Assembly: GCA_013874835.1 (NCBI GenBank)
Contig: CP059430.1
Location: 124,001-188,000 of the forward strand
DNA length: 64,000 bases
Direction of reading: 5' to 3'
Source of the DNA: Carnobacteriaceae bacterium zg-84
GTDB taxonomy: Bacteria; Bacillota; Bacilli; Lactobacillales; Aerococcaceae
Part shown: one piece after another, positions 56,442 to 64,000 of the stretch
Numbering within the stretch: position 1 is the stretch's first letter
Layout of the letters: each line of letters opens with the position of its first letter
The notes under the pieces: model-generated
Told to the model about the DNA's origin: nothing
Seen by the model: the letters and a program-made list of their open reading frames with translations, nothing else
The model's database searches: none
Position numbers and translations under genes: made by a program

Positions 56442-57641
56442 ATGCATAAGCATTATAAATTATGTGCTATTTTTTGTATGAGTGCTTTGTTATGCCAAGT
56501 AGTTATACCGGTTGCTTTTGCAGACGAATACGATACAAAAATCTCTCAACAAAAAGAAAAAATAAAAGAAATTGATGCAACAACATTAGAAAAATCTTCT
56601 GAGTTAAAACAAACGATGCAAGAAATCGAAATGCTTGAAAATACGATACATGATGTAGAAAAGAAGATAGAAGATAATCAAAAAGAATTTCAAAGATTGC
56701 AAGAAGAAAGTGCCTTATTAGAGGAGTTGATTATCAAACGTGATGAACGTATTAAAGAGCAAGCAAGACATATACAAGTCGATGATACGACAGACGATTT
56801 CTTCCAGTCTATCTTAGCGTCGGAAAATATTGTAGAGGCACTTTCAAAAGTGTTAGCATTGACAGAATTGACGCGTGCATCAAATGATATATTAGAACAG
56901 CAACGAATAGATAAAGATAAGTTGAATGAAAAGAGAGAGAAACTGGAACAAATCACATTGGAAGATGCACAACGTGTGAAAGAGTTGGATGTTTTAAAAT
57001 CAAATTTACTCATTAAAACAACAGAAATCGAAGTAGCTTTGTCACAATTAGCTAGCGATAAGCAAGATTTAGAAACGGATATTGAAAAAACGAAAGAAAA
57101 ACAAGAGCAGGCAAAGCGTGAGTATGAAGAACTAAAACGTCGAGAACAAGACAGACAAGAGGCGCTAAAAAAAGAACAAGAACGGATACAACAAATTGCT
57201 TTGGCAAAATCGACAGTTATTAATACAGGACAAACAGGATTTGTTTATCCAATTAGTCAGCCAACTGTGACAAGTCCATTTGGCGTGGCTAGACAATTGA
57301 CTCTATTAAATGGACAGAAATATACAGATGTGCATAATGGCATAGATTATGTGAATGGTAATTCACAAGCTTTAATTACCGCTTCAGCCGGAGGAGTTGT
57401 CGTATTTGCAGGTAAAGATAGTTATGGTGGTATTGGTGTCATTATTAAACATGAGAACGGAATGTACACACATTATTGGCATTTAAGCACGTTACAAGTA
57501 TCTGTTGGACAATCAGTATCCCAAGGACAAGCATTAGGTGTTATTGGTGCAACAGGATTAGCAACAGGTATCCATTTACATTTTGGTATGTCTACACAAA
57601 TGTACTCGGGATATGTCAACCCAGCATTATATGTACATTAA
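56442..57641 (+). CDS. M23 murein hydrolase with N-terminal coiled coil (EnvC/PcsB-like)
   Basis: 399 residues. Signal peptide to about residue 27 (VAFA/DE), long coiled coil (about 30-250, two blocks), then an M23/LytM domain with the zinc ligands in DVHNGIDYVNG and THYWHLS. All ligands appear intact, so it may cut peptidoglycan itself. Coiled-coil hydrolases of this kind are commonly switched on by the FtsEX complex at division. ATG 56442 has AGGAGAG 8 bp upstream. It stands alone between promoter-like DNA and a terminator. Confidence 0.9.
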   Translation: MHKHYKLCAIFCMSALLCQVVIPVAFADEYDTKISQQKEKIKEIDATTLEKSSELKQTMQEIEMLENTIHDVEKKIEDNQKEFQRLQEESALLEELIIKRDERIKEQARHIQVDDTTDDFFQSILASENIVEALSKVLALTELTRASNDILEQQRIDKDKLNEKREKLEQITLEDAQRVKELDVLKSNLLIKTTEIEVALSQLASDKQDLETDIEKTKEKQEQAKREYEELKRREQDRQEALKKEQERIQQIALAKSTVINTGQTGFVYPISQPTVTSPFGVARQLTLLNGQKYTDVHNGIDYVNGNSQALITASAGGVVVFAGKDSYGGIGVIIKHENGMYTHYWHLSTLQVSVGQSVSQGQALGVIGATGLATGIHLHFGMSTQMYSGYVNPALYVH

Positions 57642-57686
57642 AAAGTTTGGCATCAATCTGTGAAAAGATTGATGCCAAACTTTTTG
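57641..57686 (+). terminator. Terminator after the M23 gene
   Basis: AAAAAGTTTGGCATCAATCT pairs perfectly with its complement around GTGAAA. Confidence 0.95.
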
Positions 57687-57778
57687 TTATGTAAGCGAAA
57701 CAAAAAGAATTTCGCACTGTTTTATTGGAGTATAGTTTGCTATAATAAAATGAAGATAAAAAAGTAAGGAGTTATGAC

Positions 57779-58690
57779 ATGTTAAAAAAATTAAGAGTGT
57801 TTAAACAGGCTGTATCTTTTAATATGAAACGTGTCGATATTGGCTCTCAAGCAGCACAATTAACTTTTTATATTTTGCTATCATTAGTGCCAATCATTCT
57901 TGTGATTGGGAATATTATTCCTCTTTTACCGATTAGTTATGACAGTGTGAAAGAGTATTTAGACACATTTTTACCAGAAAGTATTCGAGAATTAGTGGAC
58001 ACAATGTTACAACATTATTTACATTCTTATAGTGGTAGCTCTTTATTTTTAGGGATTATCGTTGCCTTGTGGTCAAGTTCGCAGGCGTTTAATGTCATTC
58101 AAAAAGTACTGAATGATATTTACCACACAAAAGAACGAAAAAATTTTTTAGTGTCAAGACTATTTGCCTTTTTTATGTCGTTAATGTTTGTGATCATTAT
58201 TATGCTAGTCGGTTTAATGTTTGCTTATGGAGGCACTATTTTAAGGCTATTGCAACAATTTACGATTATTCGTGGAGGTATGGACGTTATTTTTGATAAC
58301 TTCAAATGGATTGTTGCATTTAGCATTATTTTTATTTTGTTGTGGGTTATGTATTACGCTGTACCAAATGTCAAATGGAAAATGCGATATGCCTTACCCG
58401 GAGCTGTTTTTTCAACGACAAGTATTTTGTTGGCATCGCAACTATATTCGATTTACATTGGCAATGCGACAAACAACGCTTTAACAGACGGTACAATTGG
58501 TGTTTTTATCGTATTGATGCTATGGTTATACGTCGTATCTATGGTTATTTTGTTTGGAGCATGGTTAAATGTTTTGTATCATGACTATAAATATATGCCT
58601 TTTCTGAAAAAAGCACAGTACGAACAAAAGCATATCAAAGAAGTATATTATTCTAAAGATTTTGAAAATGTGGATGAAGGAGTTTTGTAA
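57779..58690 (+). CDS. YihY/BrkB-family membrane protein
   Basis: 303 residues with six membrane segments. YIHY hallmarks: QAAQLTFYILLSLVPIILVIG near 25, LWSSSQAFNVIQKVLNDIYHT near 105, and NATNNALTDGTIGVFIVLMLWLYVVSMVILFGAWLN. Not an RNase, despite the old RNase BN name. It starts a pair with rodA 3 bp later. AAGGAG lies before the ATG. Confidence 0.92.
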   Translation: MLKKLRVFKQAVSFNMKRVDIGSQAAQLTFYILLSLVPIILVIGNIIPLLPISYDSVKEYLDTFLPESIRELVDTMLQHYLHSYSGSSLFLGIIVALWSSSQAFNVIQKVLNDIYHTKERKNFLVSRLFAFFMSLMFVIIIMLVGLMFAYGGTILRLLQQFTIIRGGMDVIFDNFKWIVAFSIIFILLWVMYYAVPNVKWKMRYALPGAVFSTTSILLASQLYSIYIGNATNNALTDGTIGVFIVLMLWLYVVSMVILFGAWLNVLYHDYKYMPFLKKAQYEQKHIKEVYYSKDFENVDEGVL

Positions 58691-58693
58691 AGA

Positions 58694-59863
58694 ATGCGTC
58701 AAAAAGTAAAAGAGATAACACGCATCGACTATGGCATTATTTTAACCGTGTTTATCTTATTTGTCATAAGTGTATTAACATTATATGCCACAACCGTTTT
58801 AATCAATGAAGGAAGTTTACAATCAACAGTGATGCATATTGTGTGGTATATTCTTGGCAGTGTCGTGATTGCCATTATTATGCAATTTGATGCAAAACAA
58901 ATATGGAAATTAGTACCTTTTATTTATGTCGGTGCGATTATCTTACTGGTTGCTGTGCTTTTTTTCTATGACAAAACAACAGCAGCAACTTTTGGAGCAA
59001 GAAGCTGGTTTAGATTTGGGACATTTAGTTTTCAACCTGCAGAAATTTCAAAAATAGCGTTGATTTTAATGCTTGCTCGAGTTGTGACAAACCATAATGT
59101 CACGTATCGAGAACGTACATTAAGAACAGATGGGCAACTATTACTGAAAATCTTTTTGTGGACACTACCGATGTCCGTTCTTGTTATTTTAGAAAATGAC
59201 TTAGGAACAACACTCGTTATTTTAGCGATTGTATCAGGGATTATTTTGATGTCGGGTATTTCCTCTAAAATTCTATTACCACTATTTTTAGGTGTTTTTT
59301 TGTTCGGTGCATTGATTTTATATTTGGCTGTTTATCATCGGCATATTTTGATGTTTTTCGGTTTTAAACCGTACCAATTTACACGTATTGATGCGTGGTT
59401 AGATCCTTTTTCTCATGCAGCACAAGGGTCTTATCAAGTTAGAAATGCCATTTTAGCAATAGCAACAGGCGGTGTTTTAGGAAAAGGGATTGGAATATCT
59501 CAAGTGCATATTCCCATTCGTGAATCCGATATGATTTTTTCAACTATCGGAGAAAATACAGGATTTTTAGGTGCTGTCTTTTTGATTTTCATTTACTTTA
59601 CATTGATTTATCAAATGGTAAGAACCTGCTTTGAAACGAAGAATGAATTTTACACGTATATTTCTGTGGGCGTTATTTCCATGATTATGTTCCACGTTTT
59701 TGAAAATATCGGAATGAATATTGGTCTTTTACCTTTAACTGGTATTCCATTGCCTTTTATTTCACAAGGTGGTTCTGCGTTATTAGGTAATATGATAGGT
59801 GTCGGCTTAATTATGTCAATGCGTTATCATACAAAAAGTTATTATGGTATACACATTATTTAA
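58694..59863 (+). CDS. rodA: Peptidoglycan glycosyltransferase RodA
   Basis: SEDS-family polymerase, 389 residues, ten membrane segments. GARSWFRFGTFSFQPAEISKI, ENDLGTTLVI, ESDMIFSTIGENTGFLG and GLLPLTGIPLPFISQGGSAL are SEDS motifs; the RFGTFSFQPAE and GIGISQVHIPIRESDMIFS forms point to RodA rather than FtsW. Acts with a class B PBP in side-wall growth. GAAGGAG lies inside the end of the YihY gene, so it is coupled. Confidence 0.9.
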   Translation: MRQKVKEITRIDYGIILTVFILFVISVLTLYATTVLINEGSLQSTVMHIVWYILGSVVIAIIMQFDAKQIWKLVPFIYVGAIILLVAVLFFYDKTTAATFGARSWFRFGTFSFQPAEISKIALILMLARVVTNHNVTYRERTLRTDGQLLLKIFLWTLPMSVLVILENDLGTTLVILAIVSGIILMSGISSKILLPLFLGVFLFGALILYLAVYHRHILMFFGFKPYQFTRIDAWLDPFSHAAQGSYQVRNAILAIATGGVLGKGIGISQVHIPIRESDMIFSTIGENTGFLGAVFLIFIYFTLIYQMVRTCFETKNEFYTYISVGVISMIMFHVFENIGMNIGLLPLTGIPLPFISQGGSALLGNMIGVGLIMSMRYHTKSYYGIHII

Positions 59864-59881
59864 AAGAAAGAAGGAAAAAAT

Positions 59882-60322
59882 ATGACAAAATATAATAAAG
59901 AAGAATTAAAACAACGTTTAACGGATATTCAATATGAAGTCACACAAAATTCAGCAACTGAAAGACCATTCAGTGGTGAATATGATGATTTTTATGAAGA
60001 AGGTATTTATGTAGACATCGTTAGTGGAGAACCTTTATTCAGCTCAACTGATAAATACGACGCAGGTTGTGGGTGGCCTTCTTTTGCAAGACCAATCGAA
60101 GATCATTTTTTAACAGAGCATCTTGATGAAAAACTTGCTAGAGTGAGAACAGAAGTAAGAAGTGCACAAGCAGATTCACATTTAGGACACGTATTTAATG
60201 ACGGACCAGAAGAATTAGGAGGATTACGCTACTGCATTAATTCAGCGGCACTAAGATTTGTACCTGTTTCAGAATTAGAAGCACAAGGATATGAAAAATA
60301 TAAAGCATTATTTAATAAATAA
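59882..60322 (+). CDS. msrB: Methionine-R-sulfoxide reductase MsrB
   Basis: 146 residues. Catalytic Cys118 is in [13 protein letters not shown], and AGCGWPSF (Cys63) holds the second Cys position. The zinc-binding CxxC pairs of many MsrB proteins are absent (IVSGEPLF in place of a CxxC loop). GAAAGAAGG precedes the ATG. It is not fused to MsrA. Confidence 0.95.
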   Translation: MTKYNKEELKQRLTDIQYEVTQNSATERPFSGEYDDFYEEGIYVDIVSGEPLFSSTDKYDAGCGWPSFARPIEDHFLTEHLDEKLARVRTEVRSAQADSHLGHVFNDGPEELGGLRYCINSAALRFVPVSELEAQGYEKYKALFNK

Positions 60323-60327
60323 TATGT

Positions 60328-60362
60328 AAAGGCTTGAAAACAGTGTTTTTAAGCCTTTTTTT
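60328..60362 (+). terminator. msrB terminator
   Basis: AAAGGCTTgAAAA and TTTTAAGCCTTTTTTT form the hairpin around CAGTGT. Confidence 0.88.
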
Positions 60363-60399
60363 GTCCACTTTTATATACAAAATCGTGTTGGTAGATTAT
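60355..60399 (+). repeat. 45-bp repeat outside the left end of ISL3 element 1
   Basis: Matches 61801-61845, inside the right end of the same IS, with one mismatch and in the same orientation. It abuts the left inverted repeat exactly, so it looks like the remnant of another copy's right end. Confidence 0.8.
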
Positions 60400-61873
60400 G
60401 GCTCTTCGTCAAATTGTGTTGGTGGAGAGAAATAGTGAGTATGTTGGTAGTGAATGGCATTAACCATTCACTACCTTTTTCACATTCTTTTTCTGCCACT
60501 GAGAATGGTGTTGTATGATTAAAATACGCAATCTAAAATAAGAAAAACGTCTGTAGCCATAGGCAATCCGTTTGATGACTTTAATATGATTGTTGATAGC
60601 TTCTGTGATACCGTTTGAATAAGGTGTGGTAAAAGCTTGATAAATACCATTCTGATAGGTTTTAAAAATATCAAATTTCTTTCTAAACCACTCTGGTAAT
60701 GACGGGTCAATATGATGAATAACCTCCATAAATGACTCAAAATCTCGCTGTCTATAAGCATATCTCAACTCTTGTACAAACTCATATGCTTGTTTTAAAA
60801 CAGGACTATAGTCTAATAATCTATCCAGGATTTGTGCGTGTGTCAGATATGTTTTAAAGGATTGGTGATAGTGATAGTCTGTATCATTTACATCAAAGGC
60901 ATCTTTTAATAATAATTTCCAGTATTTCTTTAAGTGTTTATAAGCCTTTTCTTTTTTTAAAGGTGTTCATTTCTTTTATACGTAGTGTATTTAAATTCCG
61001 ATGTATATGTTGTATGATATGAAATCTATCTGTGACAATAACGGCATTAGGAAAAACCTTCTGAATAAGTTTGCCATAATTGGCATTCATATCCATAACA
61101 AGATAGCGAACGCTATGTCTTGCTTTTTTAGAAAATTGTTTAAAATAAGTGATTAAATGGTCTAATTGGCGACTAGGTAACACATCAATAATACGGTGCG
61201 TCAATCCGTCTACACAGATAAAACTCATCTTCCCTAAATGAGATGTCACAGACTTAAATTCGTCGATACATAGTACCTTAGGTAGATAATGAAAAGACGG
61301 TTTAACTTGTTTTGTATATTTATCTAAGACACGTTGTACGGTCACATCAGATACAAAGTGGTCTTGGCAGATATGTTTTCTTGAAATATTTTTCGTTAAA
61401 TCAAGTGCAATAAGTTGTTTTAATTCTTTAGAAATACAACAATGTTTATCGACTAAAGAACACGAAGAAGAACAGGTTTTTAGACACGTTTTACAGCGAT
61501 AACGGGTTCTTTAAGAAGTAAAACAGTTTTGATTTGTCTAAACTTTGGTAATAATGTTTTCGTTTGATATGTCCCATGTTTGATGAGTGTTTTAGCATGA
61601 CAATGTGGACAGGTGTGGCAAGGCTTTGTCCAAGTACCTTTAATAAAGTGGTGTGGAATACCATTTATTGTTTTTTCTTCTAACCAATGTTCATCAGCTA
61701 TGAAAGATTTATCTGTTAATGTCAATAATTTTTTTGTATAATAATCCATGAGAAATACCTCCTTGTTTAATTGTGGTGATTTAATCATACAGGTATTTCT
61801 CTTTTTTTGTCCACTTTTATATACAAAATCGTGTTGGTGGATTATTCCCACCAACACGATTTATTATAGAGCC
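60400..61873 (-). mobile_element. ISL3-family element 1 (decayed)
   Basis: 1474 bp between imperfect inverted repeats: GGCTCTTCGTCAAATT... (60400) and ...CCACCAACACGATTTATTA-TAGAGCC (ending 61873). The GG(C)TCTT ends are typical of ISL3. No 8-bp target duplication is visible. The transposase is broken by two frameshifts. Near the right end AAATCGTGTTGGTGG and CCACCAACACGATTT (61826-61862) form a perfect 15-bp hairpin. Confidence 0.85.
60460..61749 (-). pseudogene. ISL3-family transposase, two frameshifts
   Basis: It begins MDYYTKKLLTLTDKSFIADE after AAGGAGG. The N-terminal zinc-finger part (CHTCPHCHAKTLIKHGTYQ) shifts frame near 61490, just before the second Cys group (YRCKTCLKTC). The middle part (IDEFKSV, DMNANYG, the DDE Asp residues) shifts again near 60955 in a run of seven A. 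The C-terminal part (NGITEAINNHIKVIKRIAYGYRRFSYFR) ends at 60460. One missing A and one extra A would restore the frame; both sites are A-tracts. Confidence 0.88.
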
Positions 61874-61878
61874 TTTAT

Positions 61879-61986
61879 TTTAAGTCACAAAGTGATGTAC
61901 GGCTCACCGAAATGTACACGATACATTTTTCTCTTCCCCTACGTTGTGCGGGGAAGGAGCTATTCGTACATCACTTTTGACTTAAA
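61879..61986 (+). ncRNA. Structured element B between the two ISL3 elements
   Basis: An outer stem of 21 bp with a single bulged C (TTTAAGTCA-c-AAAGTGATGTAC against 61966-61986) encloses GGCT/AGCT, hairpin AAATGTA-CACGA-TACATTT (61910-61928) and hairpin CTTCCCC/GGGGAAG (61933-61956). The core matches element A at 52523 in loops, while stem bases differ in pairs. There is no poly-T tail and no promoter was assigned. Confidence 0.55.
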
Positions 61987-61989
61987 CTA

Positions 61990-63294
61990 TTAAGCAACTA
62001 GTGAAGTAGATGGTACGGTATATGGTACATATAACTTACAGATTAATAAAATACGATTTCTAAAATGTGAAAAGTTACGATAACCATAGGCATTTCTCTT
62101 AAGTACTTTAATTTTATGATTGATTCCTTCAAGTGCACCGTTAGTCAAATGATGGTAGATAAAGGTGTTTTTAATATAGGGTAAATACCCTTTGAAAGTT
62201 CTTAATACTCTACGTAAACCAGGAGAAATAGCTTCCTGTTTAGCCCATATGAGTATTTCTTCAAATCGGTCAAAATCTCTATTATGTAAAGCATCTCTTA
62301 ATTGATGAACGACATCGTATGTGGCTCTTAGTTCGGGGACTTGTTCCAATAAATAATCGACTATCCCTTGTGTATGCGTCATCCAATCAAACAGTGGAAA
62401 ACGGTGATAAGGATAACTACTTAGTGTATCTGTGTTACTTAAAAACAACTTCCAATAACGTTTCATTTTGTTGTATAAACGGCGATTGTTCTGATGTAAA
62501 GCTTTCATTACATGCACTCTGTGTTTTGTTAACTCACGATTTAATGCTTGTACAATATGAAAAGGGTCGATAATGATATGTGCGTTAGGAAATACTTGCT
62601 TGGATATCTGAATATAGGGGCGAAACATATCAATCGTAATTGTTTTAACAGCTTTTCTTGTCTGGGTATCGTATCTAGCAAAGTAGTCTAATAGCGTGCT
62701 GGATTTACGGTCGTGTACAACGTCAATCAGTTGATGAGTCAGTGCATCACAATAGATAAAACTCATGGCACTATCAGAAGATTTTACTGACTTGAATTCA
62801 TCAAAGCACAGATGATGAGGTAATTGTGTGTTGTGATTTACTTTTAAAGTAGAGGCGACCTTATCAACAATACGTCTGACCGTATGTACAGATACATTGT
62901 GTTGTTTAGCGATGTACGTTTCTGAAATGGTTTCTGTTAAAGTGTCCATTATCTTTTGTTTTAAACGGTTTGTGATAAAACAATGCTTATCCACAATAGG
63001 TGTTTCCGCTGTAAATGATGATTGACAGGATTTACAATAAAAACGTTGTTTAGTGAGTGATAAATAGGCGTTTAGTCCTGAAATTTGGCATAAAGACAGT
63101 TGCGATTGACGTGTCCCATTTTTTACAATGCCATTGGTTGCGTGACAATTTGGGCAACAATCTGGTGTATAGGTTAATTTACCGTATAAGACCAATGATT
63201 TTTTATGTCGAATGTCACACTCTGATATGTTTTCATGATCAAATGTGATGTTTTTATCCTTTAATTGTAGTAAGATTTCTGTTATATTAGACAT
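61990..63294 (-). CDS. ISL3-family transposase, intact
   Basis: 434 residues. N-terminal zinc ribbon (CCPNCHATNGIVKNGTRQ and RFYCKSCQSSF), HTH (SETYIAKQHNVSVHTVRRIVDKV), then the DDE_Tnp_ISL3 domain with LCFDEFKSV, TIDMFRPYIQISKQVFPNAHIIIDPFHIVQALNRELT and NGALEGINHKIKVLKRNAYGYRNFSHFRNR. ATG 63294 has AAGGAG upstream; a TTG two codons earlier would crowd it. It differs enough from element 1 to be a separate IS. Confidence 0.92.
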   Translation of the reverse strand: MSNITEILLQLKDKNITFDHENISECDIRHKKSLVLYGKLTYTPDCCPNCHATNGIVKNGTRQSQLSLCQISGLNAYLSLTKQRFYCKSCQSSFTAETPIVDKHCFITNRLKQKIMDTLTETISETYIAKQHNVSVHTVRRIVDKVASTLKVNHNTQLPHHLCFDEFKSVKSSDSAMSFIYCDALTHQLIDVVHDRKSSTLLDYFARYDTQTRKAVKTITIDMFRPYIQISKQVFPNAHIIIDPFHIVQALNRELTKHRVHVMKALHQNNRRLYNKMKRYWKLFLSNTDTLSSYPYHRFPLFDWMTHTQGIVDYLLEQVPELRATYDVVHQLRDALHNRDFDRFEEILIWAKQEAISPGLRRVLRTFKGYLPYIKNTFIYHHLTNGALEGINHKIKVLKRNAYGYRNFSHFRNRILLICKLYVPYTVPSTSLVA

Positions 63295-63366
63295 AGGCAA
63301 TTTCTCCTTATTATTTGGTGGTACTTTTAATTTAAGAGAAAATTGCCTTTTTGTCTACATAAAATT

Positions 63367-63396
63367 AGGGTTGCTGGCTTATGCCATCAACCCTAA
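63367..63396 (-). terminator. Hairpin at the right end of ISL3 element 2
   Basis: TAGGGTTG-c-TGGC, loop TTAT, GCCA-t-CAACCCTA. It lies inside the IS end and could also stop minus-strand transcription from the GntR-family gene. The same arrangement (hairpin in the right end) is seen in element 1. Confidence 0.7.
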
Positions 63397-63456
63397 AAAT
63401 TATACAGCCGTTTTTTATTGTATTAGCGAATAGAAACTACCGGTAAAATTTTCTAA

Positions 63457-63999
63457 TTATTTATGAGATAGAGAACTGATTTCAAATTTATAGAAATCCC
63501 ATCGTTTGTAAGATTCAACATATTCTAAAATTTGTTTTGAAAAAACACTTGATTTTGTTCGTCTGATTTGTAATACAGCAGGTTCCATATCTTTTAACTC
63601 TAAAATTGTTTGAACATGTTCAGGTAGATTTAACATAATTTCATTCGTTTCTTTAAAGCGTTGACTTTCCATATCAATGTTAAAGTCATCTTTAAAACGA
63701 GTGTAAATAGATGTATAATACTCGTTCATATTTTCTATATCTTTACGAATAAATTTACTGTTGACATACGTTTTTTGGTAAATATATGGCGTGTTATTTG
63801 CTGTTCTAACACGTTCGATACAAAAATAATGTTCTTTTGCTGATAAATGTAGCATTTTTAAATAAAAAGGATCGTTTCCTTTTGTAATAGATAAAACAGT
63901 GACGGTATCTTCATCTGCCGAGAATTTTTCTATATCAGAAAATTCAACATGTTTTCCTTTTCTTGAACGAGATACAAATGTCCCTTTTCCTTGATAACG
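63457..63999 (-). CDS. GntR/HutC-family regulator, C-terminal part (5' end outside window)
   Basis: The frame is open to the window's right edge. It begins with RYQGKGTFVS, the end of a GntR winged helix, and continues into a UTRA effector-binding domain (HYFCIERVRTANNTPYIYQKTYVN... to ...VLQIRRTKSS). UTRA domains bind sugar phosphates or amino-acid-like ligands. An internal ATG at 63855 is not the start. The gene it controls is probably beyond the window. Confidence 0.85.
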   Translation of the reverse strand, partial: RYQGKGTFVSRSRKGKHVEFSDIEKFSADEDTVTVLSITKGNDPFYLKMLHLSAKEHYFCIERVRTANNTPYIYQKTYVNSKFIRKDIENMNEYYTSIYTRFKDDFNIDMESQRFKETNEIMLNLPEHVQTILELKDMEPAVLQIRRTKSSVFSKQILEYVESYKRWDFYKFEISSLSHK

Positions 64000-64000
64000 C

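Larger units (their letters stand above)
61874..63409 (-). mobile_element. ISL3-family element 2 (left end not found)
   Basis: The right end at 63409 reads, on the minus strand, GGCTGTATAATTTTTAGGG, close to the right end of element 1 (GGCTCTATAATAAATCGTG). No matching left inverted repeat exists between the transposase stop (61990) and element 1, so the left end has been lost or replaced by structured element B. The transposase is intact. The left limit given here is only the edge of element 1. Confidence 0.65.

Noticed and set aside
60940-60970. Programmed frameshift at the run of seven A in the ISL3 element 1 transposase
   Set aside because: The required shift is +1, not the -1 usual for A-tract slippage, and a second frameshift exists upstream, so decay (or sequencing error in A-tracts) is simpler.
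60392-61881. 8-bp target duplication of ISL3 element 1
   Set aside because: TAGATTAT on the left and TTTATTTT on the right do not match.

Overview
The window is AT-rich, Gram-positive chromosomal DNA from the Bacillota, most likely the order Lactobacillales. Supporting signs are strong AAGGAGG-type ribosome sites, a CIRCE operator before groES-groEL, the infC-rpmI-rplT and recJ-apt orders, an Asp23-nusB pair, a NifS-type desulfurase next to ThiI, LPxTG-free lipoproteins, ISL3 and IS1182 insertion sequences, and no outer-membrane genes. A Carnobacteriaceae- or Aerococcaceae-like host is plausible, but the genus cannot be fixed from the sequence alone. No rRNA, tRNA or CRISPR array was seen.

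Layout. 1-7000: the end of a membrane protein, then a six-gene peptide/opine/nickel-type ABC importer operon with a zinc acylase embedded in it. 7100-15530: PfkB kinase, GMP reductase, threonine synthase, an ABC-F protein, UppP and an AI-2E permease. 15590-19640: a minus-strand operon of two U32 proteins (TrhP1 and TrhP2 type, tRNA ho5U synthesis), an SLC13 transporter and a stand-alone chorismate mutase, behind a leader with a terminator/alternative-stem switch. 19740-35200: conserved housekeeping genes (C39-like lipoprotein, CapA, TypA, GroES/EL, RecJ, Apt, IF3/L35/L20 with an L20-type leader, NagB, DnaX, YbaB, a zinc metalloprotease, RecR).

35200-39120 is an accessory island on the minus strand. 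It holds a 4-TM membrane protein, an HTH/TPR regulator of RRNPP type, a 19-residue peptide gene with a perfect Shine-Dalgarno and a TTG start, a secreted bacteriocin-like protein, a 50-residue membrane protein, and an XRE-S24 repressor divergent from a 48-residue membrane protein with repeated operators. 39190-48440: PepP-type peptidase, Asp23, NusB, GuaB, MiaA, HflX, desulfurase, ThiI and Nudix. 48690-52080: a secreted 132-residue protein with a split FtsX-type ABC exporter, driven by a near-consensus promoter.

52428-54141 is a complete IS1182-family element that inserted into, and duplicated, a 57-bp terminator palindrome at the 3' end of an O-antigen-ligase-like gene. 55400-60360: HAD phosphatase, M23/coiled-coil murein hydrolase, YihY, RodA and MsrB. 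60400-63409: two ISL3-family elements, the first decayed. A structured element between them shares a covarying hairpin with a segment inside the IS1182 copy. The window ends inside a GntR/HutC regulator.

The most promising items are the peptide-regulator-bacteriocin locus (35670-37964), the tRNA-hydroxylation/chorismate mutase operon with its leader, and the structured element shared by unrelated transposons.
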